From contig SKSS01000017.1 of NCBI GenBank assembly GCA_007122875.1, positions 1 through 32,524 on the forward strand: DNA of 32,524 nt, given 5' to 3'. The notes below the pieces were generated by a model that saw only the letters and a list, made by a program, of their open reading frames with translations, was not told where the DNA came from and ran no database searches. The DNA is from Salinarchaeum sp. GTDB taxonomy: Archaea; Halobacteriota; Halobacteria; Halobacteriales; QS-1-68-20. A program made the position numbers and the translations under genes. Shown one piece after another: positions 26,630-32,524 of the stretch. Position 1 is the stretch's first letter, and each line of letters opens with the position of its first letter.

Positions 26630-27470
26630 TAACATGACAGATACACCCGACGAAACACTGATCGAAACCGGCTTCGAGGTTGAGGCCGACAGAACCCACG
26701 AGCAAACCGACACCGAGGCGATACTCCAAAGCGAAAACCTCTCGGTGAACTACGGAGACGAGCAGGCCCTGGACGACGTTACGATCGAGATTCCCGAAAA
26801 CCGAGTGACGGCAATCATCGGTCCCTCGGGCTGCGGGAAGTCTACGTTCCTGCGCTCGATCAATCGCATGAACGACCGGATTCGAAGCTGTGCGGTCGAC
26901 GGCGAGCTGTACTTCCACGGGAAGAATGTCTACGACGACGATGTCGATCCCGTCGCCCTACGTCGGAAGATCGGGCAGGTGTTCCAGGCGCCGAACCCGT
27001 TTCCCAAATCGATCTACGACAACGTCGCGTACGGACTCCGGATCCAGGGGCGCGACGATGAAGTCGACCTCGACGAGGCAGTCGAGCGTGCGCTCCGTGG
27101 GGCGGCACTCTGGGACGAAGTCAGTCACCAGCTCGATTCGTCAGGACTCGATCTCTCCGGCGGCCAGCAACAGCGGCTCTGTATCGCCAGAGCGATCGCC
27201 ACGGATCCGGAGGTGCTCCTGATGGACGAGCCGACATCGGCGCTGGACCCGGTAGCGGCCTCGAAGATCGAGGACCTGATCGACGAACTCGTCGAAAAGT
27301 ACACCGTCGTCATCGTCACGCACAACATGCAACAAGCCGCTCGTATCTCTGATAAGACGGCGGTGTTCCTCACCGGCGGCGAACTGGTGGAGTACGACGA
27401 TACGGCGACGGTCTTCGAAAATCCTGCAGACTCCCGCGTCGAAGACTACATCACTGGGAAGTTCGGATAG
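26622..27470 (+). CDS. pstB: Phosphate ABC transporter ATP-binding protein PstB
   Basis: [85 protein letters not shown]. Confidence 0.97.
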   Translation: MSSNMTDTPDETLIETGFEVEADRTHEQTDTEAILQSENLSVNYGDEQALDDVTIEIPENRVTAIIGPSGCGKSTFLRSINRMNDRIRSCAVDGELYFHGKNVYDDDVDPVALRRKIGQVFQAPNPFPKSIYDNVAYGLRIQGRDDEVDLDEAVERALRGAALWDEVSHQLDSSGLDLSGGQQQRLCIARAIATDPEVLLMDEPTSALDPVAASKIEDLIDELVEKYTVVIVTHNMQQAARISDKTAVFLTGGELVEYDDTATVFENPADSRVEDYITGKFG

Positions 27471-27472
27471 CC

Positions 27473-28150
27473 ATGGCACGACACGAGTATCAACGAGAAC
27501 TCGACCGACTCCGCGCGGATGTCTGCTCGATGTCCGACCTCGTCTTGGAGCGGTACGAAGACGCTCTCGAGGTGTACGAAACAGGTAACAGGTCGCTCAG
27601 CGAGTCGGTCATCGATGGCGACCACGAGGTCAACGAGCGCTATCTCGACTTGGAGGGTGACTGCATCGAACTGCTCGCACTCCAGCAGCCGGTTGCCGGT
27701 GACCTCCGGTTCGTCGCTTCCTCGTTCAAGATCGTGACCGATCTCGAGCGAATAGGCGACCTGGCGACGAACCTCGCCGGATACGGGGCAGCGGAGACGA
27801 CGACGCTGTTGGCTCCGGAAGGAGTCGTGGAACTCGGCGAGAGAGCCGGTTCGATGGTGGCGGATGCGGTCGATGCCTACGAGGTCGAAGATGCCGACAT
27901 GACGTGGGAGATTGCGGCGCGAGACGACGACTTGGACCAGGCTTGCCGGGAGGCTAGCGAACGGGTCGTTCGCCAGCTACTCGCCGACGACCCGTCAACG
28001 CTGTCGGGGACCGAGATCGAAGCTCGTCTGGCAGACGTTTCTCGGACACTGCTTACGATTCGAGATATCGAGCGAGTCGGTGATCACGCCGTTAACATCT
28101 GCGCTCGAACGCTGTACATGGCCGAAAACGACGACGGACTGATCTACTGA
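27473..28150 (+). CDS. phoU: Phosphate signalling complex protein PhoU
   Basis: MARHEYQRELDRLRADVCSMSDLVLERYEDAL...ELLALQQPVAGDLRFVASSFKIVTDLERIGDLATNLA...RDIERVGDHAVNICARTLYMAEND. Confidence 0.95.
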   Translation: MARHEYQRELDRLRADVCSMSDLVLERYEDALEVYETGNRSLSESVIDGDHEVNERYLDLEGDCIELLALQQPVAGDLRFVASSFKIVTDLERIGDLATNLAGYGAAETTTLLAPEGVVELGERAGSMVADAVDAYEVEDADMTWEIAARDDDLDQACREASERVVRQLLADDPSTLSGTEIEARLADVSRTLLTIRDIERVGDHAVNICARTLYMAENDDGLIY

Positions 28151-28192
28151 GCATGGCGTATTCAATACGACCGCCAACCGATGGTGGATCCA

Positions 28193-29221
28193 ATGGCTGA
28201 GGACTCTACGCCGGTTGAGCGGAAGGTGCAGCTCACTGGAGGCTCGACGTACACGGTATCCTTGCCAAAAGAGTGGGCAAGTAGCCAGGCCATTGAACCG
28301 GGGAGCACCGTCCACATCTACTCCCGTCGGGACTGGCTGGTGTTGACGCAGGCACAAACCGATCGTGACCGGCGGTCTGCAACAATCGTAGCGGGCGGCC
28401 GAAATCCACCAGAACTCGCGTTGCACGTCGCTGCAGCGTACGTGGCCGGTTGCGAGGAAATTCGCGTCGAGGGCGTACTCGACACAGCGCATCGGCGGGC
28501 GATTCGTGACGCCGTTTCCGGCCTAGTTGGGATCGAGATTCACGAGGAGACTGCCGAAACGATCGTCGCCCGAACCATGCTGGACGTAGCTGATCTCTCA
28601 CCTAGCCAGACCCTGGTCCAGATGGAGTTGACAACCCTGACGATGCACGAAGAAGCGATCGACGCTGTCCTCACCGGCGATAGCGAGACTGGACGACGGG
28701 TCAAACGACAGGACGACGATGTCGATCGGTTGTTCGGATTGATCTGCCGGGAGTTCCAGCGGTCGCTTGTCGACGTGAGCGTCTCTCAGGGTGGAAATGG
28801 ACTCACAACCTTCGAGTATTACGCGGCGGCCCGGCAACTCGAGCGAGTGGCCGATCACGCCGAGAAGATCGCCGGGGTCGCAGAACGAATTGGAGAGACT
28901 CCTCCTGAAGAGGTGACTTCGGACCTCAACGCGCTCGGCCACCAAGCCCGCGACCTGGTTCGTAGGGCACTATCTGGGTTACTCGAAGAGGATGATCCGA
29001 ATACGCTGAGTGCTGTCGTCGCCGATGCCGAGAGAGTTGTCGAGGAGGCAGAGGCGCTGGATCGTGACCTGTACGAACTCGGGTTGACTGATGGCTACCT
29101 ACTGGGTACGGTTGTAGACAGTATCATTCGAACCGCTGAATACGGGGTCAACATTGCCGAATCCGGCCTGCAAGTAGCGATGCGAGAACCGAACTCGACG
29201 TTTACGGAAGAGAAAACATGA
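28193..29221 (+). CDS. AbrB-like + PhoU-domain phosphate regulatory protein
   Basis: VERKVQLTGGSTYTVSLPKEWASSQAIEPGSTVHIYSRRDWLVL (AbrB/SpoVT-like) followed by PhoU-like helices AARQLERVADHAEKIAGVAERI. Confidence 0.9.
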   Translation: MAEDSTPVERKVQLTGGSTYTVSLPKEWASSQAIEPGSTVHIYSRRDWLVLTQAQTDRDRRSATIVAGGRNPPELALHVAAAYVAGCEEIRVEGVLDTAHRRAIRDAVSGLVGIEIHEETAETIVARTMLDVADLSPSQTLVQMELTTLTMHEEAIDAVLTGDSETGRRVKRQDDDVDRLFGLICREFQRSLVDVSVSQGGNGLTTFEYYAAARQLERVADHAEKIAGVAERIGETPPEEVTSDLNALGHQARDLVRRALSGLLEEDDPNTLSAVVADAERVVEEAEALDRDLYELGLTDGYLLGTVVDSIIRTAEYGVNIAESGLQVAMREPNSTFTEEKT

Positions 29222-29691
29222 CATCGACGCAGAGAAGGAAAACTGACGACAACGACGATCGAACCGCAAAGGATGCCACGAGACTGACTGTTGCGTTTGT
29301 TTGCGTCCAAAACGCCGGCCGAAGCCAGATGGCGACGGCCTTCGCTAAACGCGAACGAGACCGCCGAGACCTCGACGTGGAGATTCTCACTGGCGGGACG
29401 CATCCGGCCGAACACGTTCATGATGTCGTCGTGGAGGCGATGGCCGAGAAGGGGATCGATCTCTCGAACCGGACGCCTCGAGAGATCTCACACGAAGACC
29501 TTCGATCCTGCGATCACGTTGCAACAATGGGCTGTTCGACGCTAGAGCTGGACACCGAGGGTGTCATCGTTCACGACTGGGATCTCGAAGATCCCGACGG
29601 TAAGGATGTAGAGACGGTTCGCGAGATCCGTGACGAGGTCGAACGGCGTGTCACAGACCTTCTGGATCGGGTTATGCCCAGAGACAGATAG
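29218..29691 (+). CDS. LMW phosphotyrosine phosphatase / arsenate reductase (ArsC)-like protein
   Basis: VAFVCVQNAGRSQMATAFAKRE (C-x5-R-S P-loop); TGGTHPAEHVHDVVVEAMAEKGIDLSNRTPREI; VATMGCSTLE; ATGA overlap with the upstream PhoU-type gene. Confidence 0.88.
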   Translation: MTSTQRRKTDDNDDRTAKDATRLTVAFVCVQNAGRSQMATAFAKRERDRRDLDVEILTGGTHPAEHVHDVVVEAMAEKGIDLSNRTPREISHEDLRSCDHVATMGCSTLELDTEGVIVHDWDLEDPDGKDVETVREIRDEVERRVTDLLDRVMPRDR

Positions 29692-29696
29692 GACAT

Positions 29697-30728
29697 ATGG
29701 CTACTGAGTTGTTAGCGATTGAGCTGTTGGTCGCTGCGTTCGCAGGTGGCGCGTTCGGCGCTGCGATTGGAGCATTACCATCGTTCGTGTTTACGGGTGT
29801 GCTAGTGATTGTAGGCGAGACGCTGAGAATCGTTCGGCGAGCCGTCAGCCCGGAAGCATCGGTTCCGCAGGTTACCGACCTGATCGCCTTCGGGGTCGTT
29901 TTCGGGCCTCACGTCAGTTTTGCAGGAGGTGCTGCGGCAGCGGCGTACGCGGCTCGAAAAGGCTACCTCGACACCGGGGCGTATCATCCAGCCAAAGAGA
30001 TCACCGTTGGGCTTGGTTCCCGTGTTGATGTCCTGATCGTTGGTGGTCTCTTCGGGGTTGCAGGACACCTTCTCCTGGTCGGATCCGTGATGCTCTCTGC
30101 ACCCTGGGACCCCGTTGCGATGGGTGTCGTTCTCTCGGCGCTGCTCCACCGCCTCGCATTTGGGTACGACCTCATTGGAGAGATCCGATCAACCAGTCTG
30201 TTCGATATGTCTCCATTCGAGCACGAAGTTGCGACAGATGGCGGTCGACCTCTGGTTGAACCGTGGCTCCCCTACATGTATCGCTGGAATGGAGTTGCTC
30301 TGCTCGGCGCGCTTGTTGGAATATTGGGTGGATACCTTGCGTATGTGACCGCAAGTCCATTTCTCGGATTCGGTATCAGTGCTGCATCGTTAGTCTTCCT
30401 AGTTGCGGGCGTCGATGGAATCCCCGTAACCCACCATATGACTTTACCAGCAAGCACGGGTGTACTAGCGCTTGCTGGCCTATCGATGGGACAGCTCTCG
30501 CCGGAAGCGGTAGCGAGTGCAGTTCCACTCTGGCAAGCGCTGCTCATCGGTGCAATCTTCGGACTCATTGGTGGACTAGCTGGCGAATTCGTTCAGCGTG
30601 TCCTGTACGCACACGCCGACACCCATCTTGATCCGCCTGCTGCGAGTATTGTCCTCACGACGGCACTCATTGCCATCTTGACAATTATCGGGATCTTCGA
30701 AACAGCTGTTTGGATTCCTCACACATGA
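29697..30728 (+). CDS. Multi-TM haloarchaeal membrane protein of unknown function, 3' end of the pst gene run
   Basis: 343 aa, many hydrophobic segments (AAFAGGAFGAAIGALPSFVFTGVLVIVGE... LIGAIFGLIGGLAGEFVQRVLYAHADTHLDPPAASIVLTTALIAILTIIGIF); starts 5 bp after the ArsC-like gene. Confidence 0.8.
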   Translation: MATELLAIELLVAAFAGGAFGAAIGALPSFVFTGVLVIVGETLRIVRRAVSPEASVPQVTDLIAFGVVFGPHVSFAGGAAAAAYAARKGYLDTGAYHPAKEITVGLGSRVDVLIVGGLFGVAGHLLLVGSVMLSAPWDPVAMGVVLSALLHRLAFGYDLIGEIRSTSLFDMSPFEHEVATDGGRPLVEPWLPYMYRWNGVALLGALVGILGGYLAYVTASPFLGFGISAASLVFLVAGVDGIPVTHHMTLPASTGVLALAGLSMGQLSPEAVASAVPLWQALLIGAIFGLIGGLAGEFVQRVLYAHADTHLDPPAASIVLTTALIAILTIIGIFETAVWIPHT

Positions 30729-30767
30729 TATCTGAGATGGCTGGATTGTTCACGGAAAATCAAGGAG

Positions 30768-30855
30768 AAAGCCCCGCCCTTCAGGGCGTCACCAGACCGC
30801 TATGCGTTCTGGTTGCCCGCCAGATGAGATCTGGCGACGGGGATGAATCCGACAA
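30768..30855 (+). other. Solo IS200/IS605 (IS1341-type)-like end / omegaRNA-like structured element, no tnpB
   Basis: aaagccccgcccttcagggcg...ctggcgacggggatgaatccgac. Consecutive hairpins: CGCCC-TTCA-GGGCG (30775-30788), ACCAGA(c)CGC-TAT-GCG(t)TCTGGT (30791-30813), CGCCAGAT-GAG-ATCTGGCG (30818-30836); CCCCG (30772-30776) could alternatively pair with CGGGG (30838-30842). Confidence 0.5.
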
Positions 30856-30864
30856 TACTCTTCA

Positions 30865-31299
30865 CTAGTCCCAGAACGCTTTGATCCGGTCATCAAGACG
30901 GGTAAGCACAGTTGCGAGAACGTCTCGCCAATTGTCGGGATACTCAGCATCCGCTCCAGGTGTCGGTGCATCTGGAGGCGGATGGAAGTGCTCGCGGGTG
31001 TTATGATCATTCGGGTGGCGGTCCCATCGACATTCCCACGAGTCTTCTGTTCGGTATTGTTCGGAGTAGTGGATGCTGAAGTCGTCAGTCTCGAACCAGC
31101 GGATCCGAAGGTACGCACGCGTGACGCCGTTCGGGAAGTATCCGAGATCGTAGTCAGCGACGACCGAATGTGGCGCGTATGACGGTCGTGTCTGGATGTC
31201 GGCGAACCGATCGCTCCGGGCGAGATGGGCGGCGACTCGGTCAAGAATCTCCGTATCGATCGGGCCTCGACTCGGTGACTCAGCCGTATCCTCAGGCAT
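30865..31299 (-). CDS. HPPP-motif haloarchaeal protein, putative toxin-like partner (TumE/DUF6516-like, tentative)
   Basis: MPEDTAESPSRGPIDTEILDRVAAHLARSDRFADIQTRPSYAPHSVVADYDLGYFPNGVTRAYLRIRWFETDDFSIHYSEQYRTEDSWECRWDRHPNDHNTREHFHPPPDAPTPGADAEYPDNWRDVLATVLTRLDDRIKAFWD; overlaps the upstream wHTH gene by 8 bp. Confidence 0.72.
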   Translation of the reverse strand: MPEDTAESPSRGPIDTEILDRVAAHLARSDRFADIQTRPSYAPHSVVADYDLGYFPNGVTRAYLRIRWFETDDFSIHYSEQYRTEDSWECRWDRHPNDHNTREHFHPPPDAPTPGADAEYPDNWRDVLATVLTRLDDRIKAFWD

Positions 31300-31867
31300 C
31301 GATGCGCCGTGGAGTGCTGCCAGAGACTGGATCATCGCGGCGGGCAGTGTCGAGGAGCGCTGCTCGCCGTTCGAGTGTCTCCCACTCGGAGAGTGCTTCC
31401 CACGCCGCTTCTGTGGACATATCCAGGTGTTGGTTCGCTTCGATGAGCGAGACCTCGTCCGGATGCGTTGCATCGAACTGTGTTCTGTATGCTTCAATCC
31501 GTTCGATGGTCTTTGCGAGTGCGTCAACGATGTCTTGTTCGGAGTATTCAGTGCGGATCTGGTCGATGCGCCGCCACTGGAAGTACGCATCGTTGCGTTC
31601 GTAGCGGACCGGGCGGCCATCGTGACGGTGAACCATGCCCATCTCGTCGAACCACTCCAGATAATCCCGTGCCGTTTCGGTGTCACAGTCGGCTCGCTCG
31701 GCAATCGTCGAGACCTTTGACGGAGTGCGAAGCCCGACGACAACATCGAGAAGTCGCTCTCGGATCGGCCCGCCCTTGAGGAGCGATTCGGGTGATTCTA
31801 ACACGTCGAGATCGAGTGGTGACTCCTCGCCGTCGTATGCATCGTCAGGGATGTCTGTGAGATCCAT
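31292..31867 (-). CDS. Winged-HTH transcriptional regulator (DUF7342-like)
   Basis: GGPIRERLLDVVVGLRTPSKVSTIAERADCDTETARDYLEWFDEMGMVHRHDGRPVRYERNDAYFQWRRIDQIRTEYSEQDIVDALAKTIERIEAYRTQF. Confidence 0.8.
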   Translation of the reverse strand: MDLTDIPDDAYDGEESPLDLDVLESPESLLKGGPIRERLLDVVVGLRTPSKVSTIAERADCDTETARDYLEWFDEMGMVHRHDGRPVRYERNDAYFQWRRIDQIRTEYSEQDIVDALAKTIERIEAYRTQFDATHPDEVSLIEANQHLDMSTEAAWEALSEWETLERRAALLDTARRDDPVSGSTPRRIDA

Positions 31868-32109
31868 GCGTGAGGGTCTCCGTACTGTATCCTACCCGTT
31901 GTGGCGATATATATCTATGGTGAGCTGGATTATTTCTGCACCAGTTGTAGCTAGCCGACTGTCGATTCTTCGACTGCTCGCGCGATGCGGTAGGGAGCTA
32001 AAGGAGTGTGGGCTTCCGCGCTGCATCACTGTGAGTCGCTCACCGCTCCGTTCGAGAACAGCACCAACAACGGAGAAGTGAAGTTCCATCCGGCTACAGA
32101 ACGGATACC

Positions 32110-32524
32110 GTGAGCGATCGAGTCACCATCGCGTGGGACTGGCACCTGCCGCGAGAAACCAACACGCAGGAGCGCGAACTGGTCGACTTTGCCGCCGAGT
32201 TGGGGTTCGACGTGCTGGTCGTGCCCGATCCGACGCCGTCGATGGTCACCCGCGGTGACGATCTCGGCGTTCGAATCGTCGCCGTCGTTCGAGCGCAACC
32301 GACCGACGCGTTCCGTGACGACCACCCCGAGTGTCTCCAGTCGATCCACCCCGCCGAGGAGCGGATCGCCTCGGCACTCGCGGACGACCCGGAGTATCAC
32401 CGACGGCGCGCACACCGCTGGTATCCCCACATCCACGGCGACGAGTTCCTGTGTTTCGAACACGACGCCTCGCTCTCGTTTCTCGAACGGCAAGTGAGCG
32501 ACGCACTGGAGACGGCCGACGGCG
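32110..32524 (+). CDS. Hypothetical protein, partial (runs off window end)
   Basis: GTG 32110: VSDRVTIAWDWHLPRETNTQERELVDFAAELGFDVLVVPDPTPSMVTRGDDLGVRIVAVVRAQPTDAFRDDHPECLQSIHPAEERIASALADDPEYHRRRAHRWYPHIHGDEFLCFEHDASLSFLERQVSDALETADG...; open to the window edge with haloarchaeal codon bias; not in the ORF track. Confidence 0.7.
   Translation, partial: MSDRVTIAWDWHLPRETNTQERELVDFAAELGFDVLVVPDPTPSMVTRGDDLGVRIVAVVRAQPTDAFRDDHPECLQSIHPAEERIASALADDPEYHRRRAHRWYPHIHGDEFLCFEHDASLSFLERQVSDALETADG

Overview
GC-rich haloarchaeal chromosomal segment, judged by the acidic proteome, codon usage and gene content. Housekeeping genes include radB, MBF1, an AlaX-type editing protein, acyl-CoA dehydrogenase, a Dna2-like nuclease-helicase, an XPB-like helicase, an MlrC/M81 peptidase, tRNA-Leu(GAG) and tRNA-Thr(GGT). 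A long phosphate locus runs pstS-pstC-pstA-pstB-phoU, then an AbrB/PhoU-type regulator, an ArsC/LMW-phosphatase-like protein and a membrane protein. The strongest candidate for an undescribed system is at 3.1-6.6 kb. It has a CHAT (caspase-like) protease translationally coupled (ATGA) to a signalling protein with two apparent HalOD1-like domains and a DUF7504-like C-terminus. A 45-aa membrane microprotein, absent from the supplied ORF track, lies convergent to them. Other notable structure: an array of tRNA-Leu 3'-end fragments beside the intact tRNA-Leu, a solo omegaRNA-like/IS200-IS605-like end without tnpB, a wHTH + HPPP-motif pair resembling a toxin-antitoxin module, a 12-bp perfect inverted repeat, a 31-bp tandem repeat, and an AT-rich island with a truncated paralogue. 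No CRISPR array, rRNA operon or intact transposon was seen. All assignments come from reading the sequence and recalling families; no searches were run.
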